Source: Diogma glabrata
Taxonomy: Eukaryota; Arthropoda; Insecta; Diptera; Cylindrotomidae
DNA length: 64,000 nt
Assembly (NCBI GenBank): GCA_963693315.1
Contig: OY856188.1
Span: 215,152,953-215,216,952, forward strand
Direction of reading: 5' to 3'
Every line of letters begins with the position of its first letter. Position 1 is the first letter of the stretch. The notes beneath the pieces are model-generated. The model did not search any database and was not told where the DNA came from. It saw only the letters and a program-made list of their open reading frames with translations. Below are positions 48,258 to 60,429 of this stretch, piece by piece. The position numbers and the translations under genes were made by a program.

Positions 48258-48773
48258 GATTTTTACAATTTGTGCTGGTATTATAATAATAATTAATTAA
48301 TAATTTGTTTGTCTTGTCGACGAGAAAGACCGATGGCTCAGTAGAATTTGAGATACTACCAATTGAGAACAGAGAGGTTAATGGATCAATGAGCCTCTGC
48401 ATCTGTATATCAAACAGTAGTCCAGAATGTTTCAGAAAGTCTAAACCATTAATAGGTATTGATACATCGGCAACAATAAATTCCCAAGAAAAATTTTTGC
48501 GAAGTTCTATGTTGAGTTGCAGAGTTTGTGTGCCATAGGCCAAATGGGAGTGCCGTTTGCCGCAAATAAAATAAAAGACGTATTAGCAGCTGGTCTTGTC
48601 TTAACCATTGACCTAGGAATGACTGCAATGTCATCACCCGTATCAATTAAAAATTTGGGTCTTGAGTTTATCTCAAAAACTAAAAGACGATTGATTTGAC
48701 GATCACCAATGCTACTGACATCATATTGGCGATCGTTTAATCGTTTTTTGTTACGAGAAATTTGGTGATACAA
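48250..48773 (-). pseudogene. gypsy element 2: protease
   Basis: The frame 48773-48507 has an aspartic protease active site, FLIDTGDDIAVIP, with Asp-Thr-Gly kept and Asp instead of the usual Ala at the next position. The rest continues in an overlapping frame (48543-48250) with FIVADVSIPINGLDFL, the usual second half. One frame change lies between the two. Aspartic proteases of this type cut the Gag-Pol precursor. Confidence 0.85.
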
Positions 48774-49000
48774 ATGATTGGTGAAACTTGCATCCAGATA
48801 CCCAATTTAACGCCTTATCAGCAAAACCAGAATGGTAAAAACATAGGTCCGAAGTGACAAAACCCCCTTGGCGGTTTTGTGACTTTGACCTAGTACGGGA
48901 TCTATTGCCCTATGAAAATTTCTTGTAATAGAGCGCGACCGGTCGCCAGCAGAAACAATAGAGTAAACTTCACTCAACATTTGCGTTTTGAAGCTGTCTA

Positions 49001-49477
49001 TCATGTATTGAAAGTTCTTCTGCAGTAGAGAAAATTCCTGACTAAAACCTGCCGATGAGTCAATGTTTCCATCAAGTTGTCAGCACGTTCAGCTAGCCGA
49101 TCTAAAGGAAGATCGTTTTCAAATAATGCTAGTATGAGCTGAATGTTTTCAGGTAATCTGGTCATCCACAATTGCTTCACTACTTTATCCCCAATATCTG
49201 CACCGTTTAATTGAAATTCGGTCAAAAGTTATGAAGGTTTTTTGTCACCAAGGGATAATTTATGCAGGATGTTGTGAGTCTTAGTTTTATCACTTTCACC
49301 TAAAGTTTTAATTACATCCTCTTTGAAAGCTGTATAAATATTTACACCTGGTTCCTTTATGAGGATTGACATCAGACGGTTGTGTTTACGAGAATCAATT
49401 GCGCCATATGCGTATATATATTTAGAGATTTCACTCTTAGTACCACCAGTTTTGGTGATAACGTTGCGCATAAGCAT
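49001..49477 (-). pseudogene. gypsy element 2: gag remnant
   Basis: Two open pieces meet near 49227: 49477-49229 with DKTKTHNILHKLSLGDKKPS, and 49225-49001 with VKQLWMTRLPENIQLILAL and LDRLAERADNLMET. This is the capsid C-terminal region of gypsy Gag proteins. A single stop or frame change separates them. The zinc-knuckle part downstream is not readable. Confidence 0.75.
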
Positions 49478-49728
49478 CCAGCTCAGCTTTTGTCAACGTT
49501 AAAAATTGTGTGGAAGTGCTCTGTTCCTCCGCTGATGAGAAAACATTCGTTGGTGATGCTCTCCGCGACATTATATATATTCAAAATTTTAAAATATGTA
49601 CAATTAATTTAAATATTTAAAACGAAAATATTAAAAATCAACTAAACTAAAATATTTTTGAAAGAATTTTAGAATTGAAAAGTTTAGTTTTTGTAAAATA
49701 AATTGCCTTACCTTTGTCAATTCTGTTG

Positions 49729-49845
49729 CGACACATCGTTGACCCTCAAGTTGCGACGTTAGTACACGGCGATGACCCTCACTTTGCGACGTTAGCACAC
49801 GTCGTTGACCCTCAAGTGGCGACGTTAGTATACGTCGATGATAAT
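49729..49845. repeat. 33-bp minisatellite beside the primer-binding site
   Basis: About three and a half copies of a unit with GCGACGTTAG, ACACG(T/G)CG, TTGACCCTCA. It lies between the primer site and gag of element 2, that is, in its leader region. Confidence 0.75.
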
Positions 49846-49861
49846 CACGTCGGGTTCACTA
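49846..49861 (-). other. Primer-binding site (tRNA-Trp type) of gypsy element 2
   Basis: The plus strand reads CACGTCGGGTTCACTA; the 3' end of animal tRNA-Trp with CCA would be CACGTCGGGGTCACCA, 14 of 16 matching. This fixes where the element's 5' LTR should begin (49862 rightwards). Confidence 0.65.
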
Positions 49862-50499
49862 ATTACTTGGTAAATCTTCCTTAGCAAACCATATACTTTA
49901 CTGCGTGTTCTTAATATTATGATTTCTTCTTTTAAGCCAGAATCCTTCTTTATAAGTGATAAAACGATATAATAACAACACTTAATAATACACAATCCAA
50001 TTTTTGATATTGTTTTACTTCGGTCTAAAAGACCTAAGTATTACATTCATGAGCTCAAAGTGAAATTCTTACCCCCACTTTTTTTGGCATTTCTCGACGT
50101 TTTAGGACCTACTGATTCTAAGAAAGCAAAAAAAAAAATGTATGTCTGTCTGTCGAGAAATCTTGATGGTCGGGATTGGTATGTGAGACCAAAATCTAGA
50201 TTACTGCATTATAAATTTGTCAAAAAAATGTTGTCAAGTGTGTCAAAAGAAAGATTTTTATTTATTTTTTTACCCAATTTTTTGGAAAAAAATTAAATTA
50301 ATAATTTGTATAACATGCAAATATATTATTATTATAGAGAATTATGGCATTATAAGTTTGTCAAAAAAATAATGTCAAGCGTGTCAAAAAAGGATTTCTT
50401 TGATTTTTTTAGCCAATTTTTTGGGAAAAAATGTAGCTGTTTTTATGAGCTCTATTAAGATAGCGGACTAAAAATGGCGGCTACAACCAGGACCTAGTC
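49862..50499. other. Possible remnant 5' LTR, then a ~140-bp direct duplication
   Basis: The part just right of 49862 is where the 5' LTR of element 2 should be, but no partner was recognised. From about 50206 and again from about 50346, a block with GCATTATAA, TTTGTCAAAAAAAT, GTCAAG, GTGTGTCAAAA and CCAATTTTTTGG occurs twice. No gene. Confidence 0.5.
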
Positions 50500-53400
50500 A
50501 GGCATTTGTAGCCAATTTGTAGCCAATTTGTTACGCCATTAAAAAATTTGTAGCCCCTGCCAATTCTGAGAAATTCAAGAAACCGCTATCTTAAATTTAA
50601 GCTAGCGGTTTTCGCAATATCTCCGGTTATGTTCATCCAATTTTAATTCTTAATACCTTATAATTTGTTGCCGGTTAGGCTACAATTTGTTACGTCATCA
50701 AAATGTTTGTAGCCCCTGCCAATTCTGAGAAATTCAAGAAACCGCTATCTTAAATTTAAGCTAGCGGTTTTCGCAATATCTCACGTTCTATTCATCCAAT
50801 TTTAATTCTTAATACCTTATAATTTGTTGCCGGTTAGGCTACAATTTGTTACGTCATCAAAATTTTTTGTAGCCTCTGCCAATTCTGAGAAATTCAAGAA
50901 ACCGCTATCTTAAATTTAAGCTAGCGGTTTTCGCAATATCTCACGTTCTATTCATCCAATTTTAATTCTTAATACCTTATAATTTGTTGCCGGTTAGGCT
51001 ACAATTTGTTACGTCATCAAAATTTTTGTAGCCTCTGCCAATTCTGAGAAATTCAAGAAACCGCTATCTTAAATTTAAGCTAGCGGTTTTCGCAATATCT
51101 CACGTTCTGTTCATCCAATTTTAATTCTTAATACCTTATAATTTGTTGCCGGTTAGGCTACAATTTGTTACGTCATCAAAATGTTTGTAGCCCCTGCCAA
51201 TTCTGAGAAATTCAAGAAACCGCTACCTTAAATTTAAGCTAGCGGTTTTCGCAATATCTCACGTTCTATTCATCCAATTTTAATTCTTAATACCTTATAA
51301 TTTGTTGCCGGTTAGGCTACAATTTGTTACGTCATCAAAATGTTTGTAGCCCCTGCCAATTCTGAGAAATTCAAGAAACCGCTATCTTAAATTTAAGCTA
51401 GCGGTTTTCGCAATATCTCACGTTCTATTCATCCAATTTTAATTCTTAATACCTTATAATTTGTTGCCGGTTAGGCTACAATTTGTTACGTCATCAAAAT
51501 TTTTGTAGCCTCTGCCAATTCTGAGAAATTCAAGAAACCGCTATCTTAAATTTAAGCTAGCGGTTTTCGCAATATCTCACGTTCTATTCATCCAATTTTA
51601 ATTCTTAATACCTTATAATTTGTTGCCGGTTAGGCTACAATTTGTTACGTCATCAAAATTTTTTGTAGCCTCTGCCAATTCTGAGAAATTCAAGAAACCG
51701 CTATCTTAAATTTAAGCTAGCGGTTTTCGCAATATCTCACGTTCTATTCATCCAATTTTAATTCTTAATACCTTATAATTTGTTGCCGGTTAGGCTACAA
51801 TTTGTTACGTCATCAAAATTTTTGTAGCCTCTGCCAATTCTGAGAAATTCAAGAAACCGCTATCTTAAATTTAAGCTAGCGGTTTTCGCAATATCTCACG
51901 TTCTGTTCATCCAATTTTAATTCTTAATACCTTATAATTTGTTGCCGGTTAGGCTACAATTTGTTACGTCATCAAAATGTTTGTAGCCCCTGCCAATTCT
52001 GAGAAATTCAAGAAACCGCTACCTTAAATTTAAGCTAGCGGTTTTCGCAATATCTCACGTTCTATTCATCCAATTTTAATTCTTAATACCTTATAATTTG
52101 TTGCCGGTTAGGCTACAATTTGTTACGTCATCAAAATGTTTGTAGCCCCTGCCAATTCTGAGAAATTCAAGAAACCGCTATCTTAAATTTATGCTAGCGG
52201 TTTTCGCAATATCTCACGTTCTATTCATCCAATTTTAATTCTTAATACCTTATAATTTGTTGCCGGTTAGGCTACAATTTGTTACGTCATCAAAATTTTT
52301 GTAGCCTCTGCCAATCCTGAGAAATTCAAGAAACCGCTATCTTAAATTTAAGCTAGCGGTTTTCGCAATATCTCACGTTCTATTCATCCAATTTTAATTC
52401 TTAATACCTTATAATTTGTTGCCGGCTAGGCTACAATTTGTTACGTCATCAAAATGTTTGTAGCCCCTGCCAATTCTGAGAAATTCAAGAAACCGCTATC
52501 TTAAATTTAAGCTAGCGGTTTTCGCAATATCTCACGTTCTGTTCATCCAATTTTAATTCTTAATACCTTATAATTTGTTGCCGGTTAGGCTACAATTTGT
52601 TACGTCATCAAAATGTTTGTAGCCCCTGCCAATTCTGAGAAATTCAAGAAACCGCTATCTTAAATTTAAGCTAGCGGTTTTCGCAATATCTCACGTTCTA
52701 TTCATCCAATTTTAAATCTTAATACCTTATAATTTGTAGCTGGTTAGGCTACAATTTGTTACGTCATCAAAATGTTTGTAGCCCCTGCCAATTCTGAGAA
52801 ATTCAAGAAACCGCTATCTTAAATTTAAGCTAGCGGTTTTCGCAATATCTCACGTTCTGTTCATCCAATTTTAATTCTTAATACCTTATAATTTGTTGCC
52901 GGTTAGGCTACAATTTGTTACGTCATCAAAATGTTTGTAGCCCCTGCCAATTCTGAGAAATTCAAGAAACCGCTATCTTAAATTTAAGCTAGCGGTTTTC
53001 GCAATATCTCACGTTCTGTTCATCCAATTTTAATTTTAATACCTTATAACTTGTTGCCGGTTAGGCTACAATTTGTTACGTCATCAAAATGTTTGTAGCC
53101 CCTGCCAATTCTGAGAAATTCAAGAAACCGCTATCTTAAATTTAAGCTAGCGGTTTTCGCAATATCTCACGTTCTATTCATCCAATTTTAATTCTTAATA
53201 CCTTATAATTTGTTGCCGGTTAGGCTACAATTTGTTACGTCATCAAAATGTTTGTAGCCCCTGCCAATTCTGAGAAATTCAAGAAACCGCTATCTTAAAT
53301 TTAAGCTAGCGGTTTTCGCAATATCTCACGTTCTGTTCATCCAATTTTAATTCTTAATACCTTATAATTTGTTGCCGGTTAGGCTACAATTTGTTACGTC

Positions 53401-55340
53401 ATCAAAATGTTTGTAGCCCCTGCCAATTCTGAGAAATTCAAGAAACCGCTATCTTAAATTTAAGCTAGCGGTTTTCGCAATATCTCACGTTCTGTTCATC
53501 CAATTTTAATTTTAATACCTTATAACTTGTTGCCGGTTAGGCTAAAATTTGTTACGTCATCAAAATGTTTGTAGCCCCTGCCAATTCTGAGAAATTCAAG
53601 AAACCGCTATCTTAAATTTAAGCTAGCGGTTTTCGCAATATCTCACGTTCTATTCATCCAATTTTAATTCTTAATACCTTATAATTTCTTGCCGGCTAGG
53701 CTACAATTTGTTACGTCATCAAAATGTTTGTAGCCCCTGCCAATTCTGAGAAATTCAAGAAACCGCTATCTTAAATTTAAGCTAGCGGTTTTCGCAATAT
53801 CTCACGTTCTATTCATCCAATTTTAATTCTTAATACCTTATAATTTGTTGCCGGTTAGGCTACAATTTGTTACGTAATCAAAATTTTTGTAGCCTCTGCC
53901 AATTCTGAGAAATTCAAGAAACCGCTATCTTAAATTTAAGCTAGCGGTTTTCGCAATATCTCACGTTCTATTCATCCAATTTTAATTCTTAATACCTTAT
54001 AATTTGTAGCCGGTTAGGCTACAATTTGTTACGTAAGCAAAATGTTTGTAGCCCCTGCCAATTCTGAGAAATTCAAGAAACCGCTATCTTAAATTTAAGA
54101 TAGCGGTTTTCGCAATATCTCACGTTCTATTCATCCAATTTTAATTCTTAATACCTTATAATTTGTTGCCGGCTAGGCTCCAATTTGTTACGTCATCTAA
54201 ATGTTTGTAGCCCCTGCCAATTCTGAGAAATTCAAGAAACCGCTATCTTAAATTTAAGCTAGCGGTTTTCGCAATATCTCACGTTCTGTTCATCCAATTT
54301 TAATTCTTAATACCTTATAATTTGTTGCCGGTTAGGCTACAATTTGTTACGTCATCAAAATGTTTGTAGCCCCTGCCAATTCTGAGAAATTCAAGAAACC
54401 GCTATCTTAAATTTAAGCTAGCGGTTTTCGCAATATCTCACGTTCTATTCATCCAATTTTAATTCTTAATACCTTATAATTTGTAGCCGGTTAGGCTACA
54501 ATTTGTTACGTCATCAAAATGTTTGTAGCCCCTGCCAATTCTGAGAAATTCAAGAAACCGCTATCTTAAATTTAAGCTAGCCGTTTTCGCAATATCTCAC
54601 GTTCTGTTCATCCAATTTTAATTCTTAATACCTTATAACTTGTTGCCGGTTAGGCTAAAATTTGTTATGTCATCAAAATGTTTGTAGCCCCTGCCAATTC
54701 TGAGAAATTCAAGAAACCGCTATCTTAAATTTAAGCTAGCGGTTTTCGCAATATCTCACGTTCTGTTCATCCAATTTTAATTCTTAATACCTTATAATTT
54801 GTTGCCGGCTAGGCTACAATTTGTTACGTCATCAAAATGTTTGTAGCCCCTGCCAATTCTGAGAAATTCAAGAAACCGCTATCTTAAATTTAAGCTAGCG
54901 GTTTTCGCAATATCTCACGTTCTATTCATCCAATTTTAATTCTTAATACCTTATAATTTGTTGCCGGTTAGGCTACAATTTGTTACGTCATCAAAATTTT
55001 TGTAGCCTCTGCCAATTCTGAGAAATTCAAGAAACCGCTATCTTAAATTTAAGCTAGCGGTTTTCGCAATATCTCACGTTCTATTCATCCAATTTTAATT
55101 CTTAATACATTATAATTTGTAGCCGGCTAGGCTACAATTTGTTACGCCATCATAATGTTTGTAGCCCCTGCCAATTCTGAGATATTCAAGGAACCGCAAT
55201 TTAGATTAAAACTAGCGGTTTTCACAATATCTCACGTTCTATTCACCCAATTTTCATTTTTAACACATCAAAATTTATAGCCGATTCATTTTCACGTTGA
55301 CGTTCTATTTGTGAAAATTCAGTTTCAATTCATGTTCTAT
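50500..55340. repeat. 159-bp satellite, about 30 copies, with higher-order structure
   Basis: The monomer carries TTTGTTGCCGGTTAGGCTAC, TTTGTTACGTCATCAAAA, TTTGTAGCCCCTGCCAATTC, CAAGAAACCGC and TCGCAATATCTCACGTTCT; CCGGTTAGGC falls at 50671, 50830, 50990 and 51149. Each copy contains a ~30-bp hairpin, AACCGCTATCTTAAA followed by TTTAAGCTAGCGGTT, which is perfect in the copy near 54090. Variant patterns repeat every five monomers at about 50860-52300 (CTACCTTAA at 51223 and 52019; six-T variant at 50863 and 51659) and every three monomers near 53025/53501. Copies at the edges are more diverged. Non-coding. Confidence 0.95.
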
Positions 55341-55353
55341 TCAATCAAATTTT

Positions 55354-57509
55354 AGGGTTCCGTTTTTTATACGGAACACTATTGGTGAGAGTAAAACGAG
55401 TTTTTCACATTATATCGCTTATTTTGTAAACTATAAATGCTATGGACTTGAAATTTGAGGTGCGTATAAAACTAATCTGTCCACATGAAATGACGGATAC
55501 AAATAAAACTAAAGTGGTTTTCGTTTGGTTTACAGGGCTACGGAGTGAGACTTTTGAGAAAATATATTTTTTTATAGATTCAAATAGGGTATCATATGAA
55601 AAGGCTTCATTTCAGTATTCCTTAAAAGTTTATTTTGGAATTTCACACCTCATCATTTTTTGTATAATTTTGAATAATGACATTTTTTTCGTGTTTTCTT
55701 ACCTCGATTAGCTCCGAACCTATCTGATCAAAAATTTTCAAATGTATTTGGAATGATAGAAAAATTAGTACGTTTTTAATAAAAAATATAAAAGAGTGTC
55801 ATATTCTCATACTTAGATTTATTAAGGGGGTGGAAATGAGGAGGGGTTAAAACACTATTTAAAATATGGTCAAGTGGGGTGTCATTTGAAAGAGCACTTA
55901 CGTTTCGACACTGATTGACAGAAAAATTTGTCAAAATTTACAGAGCTAGGAAATTTGCTAAATTTTGTACGAAAACTATAGCGAAGTCTCCAATAATTAT
56001 ATTTCTGTGTGTTTAGAGGACCGGGGTAGAGGGGGTAAAAAAAAACTTTTTTTGACCCAAGCGAGTGGGGTGTCATTTGAAAGAACACCTAATTTAGAAT
56101 TTGTTGCAATTTTTTTTAGAATTTTGCGGTGCCCAGTTTTTGAGTTTTATTAAAAAATGTGCAAAATTCAGACCGTTCACCCTCATACGTTTCGACACTG
56201 ATTGACAGAAAAATTTGTAAAAATTCACAGTGTTAGGAAATTTGCTAAATTTTGTACGAAAACTTTAGCAAAGTCTCCAATAATTATATTTCTGTGTGTT
56301 TAGAGGACCGGGGTAGAGGGGGTAAAAAAAAACTTTTTTTGACCCAAGCGAATGGGGTGTCGTTTGAAAGAGCATCTAATTTAAAATTCGTTGTAATTTT
56401 TTTTAGAATTTTGCGGTGCCCAGTTTTTGAGTTATTGTCAAAAAAGTGCAAAATTCAGACCGTTCGATATACGCCATACGTTTCGAGTTTCGACACTGAT
56501 TGACAGAAAAATTTGTTAAAATTCACAGAGTTAGGAAATTTACTAAATTTCGTACGATAACTATAGCGAAGTCTTTAATAATTATATTTCTATGTGTTTA
56601 GTGGACCGGGGTAGAGGGGGTAAAAAAAAACCTTTTTTGATCCAAGCGAGTGGGGTGTCATTTGAAAGAACATCTAATTTAAAATTCGTTGCAATCTTTT
56701 TAGAATTTTGCGGTACCCAGTTTTTGAGTTATTGTCAAAAAAGTGCAAAGTTCAGACCGTTCCCTCCCATACGTTTCGACACTAAATGACAGAAAAAGTT
56801 GTAAAATCTCACAGAGTTAGGAAATTTTGTAGGTTTTGTATGAAAACTACAGCACAGCTTTTGAGTTATGGATAAGAAAGGGCAAAATTCAGATCGTGCC
56901 ATCGCCTTCGTTTCGACGATAACTGACAGAAAAATTTGAAAATACTGACAGAGACAGGAATATTGGTAAATTTTGAATGAAAATCATAGCGAAGACTCAA
57001 ATAATTATATATTTCTGTGTGTTTATGGGATGGGTGTGGGGAGAGAAAAAAGCCATTTTTGACCCAAATGAGTGGGGTGTCATATGAAAGAGCACTTAAT
57101 TTAAGAAATATTACAATTTTTTTTAGAATTTTGCAACGCACAGTTCTTGTGTTATTGAAAAAAAAAATATTTTTAGTATGTAGCCTTTCCACCCCCCTAA
57201 ATTTCAACACTCGATTGAGCGAAAAAATAATAAAATTTAATCCATTTACAAGCTGGTGTAATTGAATCTTTTTTAAGTTACCAAAAACATCTATGGATAA
57301 TATTTAACCTGAATTAACATTTTTTTTGCCATTTTTGATTAATGTAGATTTGATTGTAATTTACTATTGACATTTACAATTTAACATTTATATTGTTATG
57401 TGTCTATGGTCTGGAACACAACGCAACTTTTTGTCAATAACTTTTGATATTGTGTTCTTTTACATTCACGGAACCCTTGACGAGCGAATTTTATTCGCAC
57501 TTGTCTGAC
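55354..57509 (+). mobile_element. GTTCCG-family element, complete copy inserted in the satellite
   Basis: Starts AGGGTTCCGTTTTTTATACG; ends ACGGAACCCT (57468-57477), GACGAGCGAATTTTATTCGC (hairpin), ACTTGTCTGAC. Both sides are T-rich, and the satellite resumes after it (ATTTTTAATACATCAAAATTTGTAGCC), having been cut in ATTCAATCAAATTTT. Inside are a unique 550-bp part and four to five ~285-bp tandem repeats with TTTCGACACTGATTGACAG at about 55906, 56189, 56491 and 56775. No protein is encoded. The pattern of subterminal inverted repeats, internal tandem repeats, a 3' hairpin about 11 bases from the end and insertion in T-tracts is that described for Helentron-like non-autonomous elements. That classification is inference. 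Confidence 0.82.
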
Positions 57510-57519
57510 TTTTTTATTT

Positions 57520-58355
57520 TTAATACATCAAAATTTGTAGCCGATTAAGCTTCAATTTATTACGTCATCAAAAAATTTGTAGCTCCCTCCAATTTTCCCA
57601 AAAACCGTTATCTTATATTTAAGCTAGCGGTTTTCCAAATATCTCAAGTTCTATCCATCTTACTTAATTTCTGAATACATCAAAATTTGTAAACAATGTG
57701 GAACCGATTTGTTACGTCATCAAAAAATTTGTAGCCCCCTCCAATTTTGAGAAATTCAAGATACCGTTAACTTAAATTTAAGCTAGCAATTTTCACAATA
57801 TCTTTCGTTCTATTCAGCCAGTTTTAATTTTTAATACAGTAAAATTTGTGGCCGATTTATTTTAACGTTCACGTTCTATTTGTGAAAATTCAGTTTCAAT
57901 TCACGTTCTATTCAACCAATTTTAATTTTTAATACATCAAAATTAGTAGCCGATTAGGCTTCAATTTGTTACGTTATCAAAAACTTTGTAGCCCCCTCCA
58001 ATTTTGAAAAAATTCAAGAACCGTTATCTTAAACTCAAGCTAGGGGTTTTCTAAATATCTCAGTTCTATTCATCTTACTTTTTTTGCTAAATACATCAAA
58101 ATTTGTAACCAATGTAAAACCAATTTGTTACGTTTTCAAAAAATTTGTAGCCCTTCCCAATTTTGACAAATTAAAAAAAACCGTTATCTTATATATATAA
58201 GCTAGCGGTTTTCCAAATATCTCACGTTCTATTCATCTTACTTTATTTCTGAATGCATCAAAATTTGTAGCCAATGTGGAACCAATTTATTACGCCAACA
58301 AAAAATTTGTAGTCCCTGCCAATTTTAAAAACTCAAAAAACCCTTATCCTATATT
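57520..58355. repeat. Diverged 159-bp satellite units, right of the insertion
   Basis: Words such as ATTTGTAGCC, TTTGTTACGTCATCAAAA, TTTAAGCTAGCGGTTTTC and CATCAAAATTTGTA continue in the same orientation, with far more substitutions than the core array. They show the old edge of the array. Confidence 0.8.
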
Positions 58356-59535
58356 TGGGCTATTATTTTGAAAACGTACATCGAAAAAAAAATAACTATT
58401 TTTTAAAAATCTGAAATTTTGATATAACTGTTGGTATTGATGAAAGGAAAAAGGTGATTTCTGCTTTTATTTTTTGTGTACTCTGAATCGGAGTTATGCG
58501 CAGTTGAATTTTTGAGGCTTTTTCACGTAGTTTTGGTAATGGTGTCAATGTTTTGTGAATAAGTGCCACAAATTTCATCCGACTTACGTATATTTTTGCA
58601 CGTAAAAAGGAAAATAATTGAATAATTGAAATAAGTAAGTTTAAAATTAATAACTTTTCTCTGTTCCGTTAGGCGGCGCGTAAAACCTTGGTTTACTTCA
58701 AAGCTCATATCTCAAAAAGTCCTTTTTTTTTGTTTTGTTTTTCACAAATTTTAAAATAAACACATGCAGCTATGAAATTGAGAAATAAAAAGTCCGCAAT
58801 TCAATATGGATTTTTTCTTACGATTTTTTAAAGTTTGGTATATGAAAAATTCATATGTGTTTTTTTATTAAGTTAATAATCCTGTACTAAATATGAATCT
58901 AATAAATTAAACATTTCATATTTTAACACCTGCAATAAATTTGAACCACTTTCTGTGCGGTTAAATGGTTAAAAACTTATTAAAAAAAATTAAGTTAAGT
59001 GGTAAAATAAAGGAATTTAAATTATTAAAAGGGTGTGTAAAATGTTTATTCATTTTAAAAAATGTCTATTCAGCCCCTTTTTACTAATTAAAATCTCATT
59101 AGAGACTCATAATTTTAACATTTAAAATTTCTAATGACGCCCACAAACGTTTTGGAACAAATTATGCTTGCATCCAATTAAAATATATTAAATTGTACCT
59201 ACCTAATTTTACCTGATTCTACATATGTCACAACTATTTAAAGGGTATATATATTGATGTGGTTGCCTTATAGTAAGTATATTCAAAAATATTTAGAAGA
59301 CATAACGTTTAGAAAAGATAATAATAGAAATGCCTTTTAAATTACCAAAACTACGTGAAAAAGCCTCAAAAATTCAACCGCGCATAACTCCGATTCAGAG
59401 TACTCAATAAATAAAAGCGGAAATTACTTTTTTCCTTTCGTCAATACCAACAATATATCAAAATTTCAGATTTTTAAAAAATCAAAAATTTCAAAATCAA
59501 CAAAAAAATGTACGTTTTCAAAATAATAGCCCATT
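58356..59535. mobile_element. ~1.18-kb inverted-arm element inserted in diverged satellite
   Basis: GGGCTATTATTTTGAAAACG near 58357 pairs with CGTTTTCAAAATAATAGCCC ending near 59535. The arms stay inverted for about 170-190 bp (58356-58545 and 59338-59535), including CTGAAATTTTGATAT, TGAAAGGAAAAAGG, AATCGGAGTTATGCGC, TTTTTGAGGC and TTCACGTAGTTTTGGTAA. Satellite words (CTATATTT, ATTTAAGC, GCGGTTTTC) are found on either side. The interior has no convincing gene. Both arms read as open frames by chance. Confidence 0.7.
58858..58965 (+). repeat. Direct repeat shared with 60815-60930
   Basis: TATTAAGTTAATAAT, CTGTACTAAAT, TCTAATAAATTAAAC, TTTCATATTTTAACACCTGC and GAACCA are in the same order in both places. 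About 100 bp, non-coding. Confidence 0.7.
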
Positions 59536-59790
59536 TAAGCATGCGGTTTTCAATATTTCTCACGTTCTATTTATCTTACTTTCTTAATACATCAAAATTT
59601 GTAGCTAATGTGGAACCAGTTTGTTACGTCAACAAAAAATTTGTAGCCCTGCCAATTTTAAAAAATTCAAGAAACCGTTATCTTATTTTTAAGCTAGCGG
59701 TTTTTACATTTCTGAATACATCAAAAATTGTAGCCAATTTGGAACCAATTTGTTACGTTATCAAAAAAACAGAAAGCGTGCTTAAGACCG
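59536..59790. repeat. Further diverged satellite units
   Basis: Contains ATGCGGTTTTCAATATTTCTCACG, CATCAAAATTTGTAGC, GTTACGTCAACAAAA, TTTAAGCTAGCGG and a last partial unit. Same family as 50500-55340. Confidence 0.7.
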
Positions 59791-59944
59791 CACGGCAGAG
59801 TGAAAACTTCATTGGCAATCGCAATCAATTGATATTGTATTAGTAGTATTTGGATCGTATTAGTAGAATAAATGAGAAACAAGTCAGAACGATAAACCGC
59901 TAACTACACACACTAACCTCACAATGTAAACCAAATAATTGTCA

Positions 59945-60005
59945 AAATAGCACTCATATGCCAATAGCAGGGACTAAAGTACGCGTGGTTGTCACACCCA
60001 TATAT
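59945..60005 (+). repeat. Dispersed repeat ending CACACCCATA, copy 3
   Basis: CTCATATGCCAATAGCAGGGACT, AAGTACGCG and GTTGTCACACCC match the 3' half of 44800-44915. Confidence 0.55.
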
Positions 60006-60429
60006 CAACAAGTTTAAATTTTACAAATCTTCCTGCAGAAAGCTAAGCAAATCCATTTTTATTAATGTGCATTCTTGCCGTTTGCAAATCACTATCGGCT
60101 AAGTGCCACCATTTTTAATTATTTTATTTATCATGATTGCCATTTATGTTTAATCAAACATAAGCTATGCTTCTTTGTATAGAATTTATGCGATTTCCGT
60201 CTCGTAATTGTGAGCTTTAAATCTATATAATCGATTTTATCAAGTTACAAGTATTAAGTCTTCACTTAATTTAAGTGAAACACGTAATACATACAATTGC
60301 AAACCGACAACATATGTAGTAAAGATGATAAAATTCCAATACTTTCCAATTCCAAATTCCAATTTAAAGCACGACTGATCAGACTAACTTACTACCTACG
60401 GAAAAATCTGTGTGTGGTGCGCCTAAAGA

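Larger units (their letters stand above)
45380..49861 (-). mobile_element. Degenerate second Ty3/gypsy element (CsRn1/Kabuki-like)
   Basis: On the minus strand the order is primer site, short minisatellite, gag, protease, RT, RNase H, integrase, long C-terminal tail, all broken by stops and frameshifts. It is clearly unlike the 35943 element. The tRNA-Trp-type primer site (49846-49861) and the protease/RT style (LIDTGDDIAVIP, AAQSFQRL) fit the CsRn1 clade, whose founding member uses tRNA-Trp. I could not find paired LTRs: sequence right of 49862 and left of 45380 does not match by eye. Old and inactive. Confidence 0.88.

Noticed and set aside
44700..49861. Complete LTR pair for gypsy element 2
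   Set aside because: The primer site shows where the 5' LTR should start, but I could not match any sequence right of 49862 to sequence left of 45380, so no LTRs are annotated.
50500..55340. Hairpins in each satellite unit as transcription terminators
   Set aside because: No bacterial context, and the hairpin is in every monomer of a tandem array.
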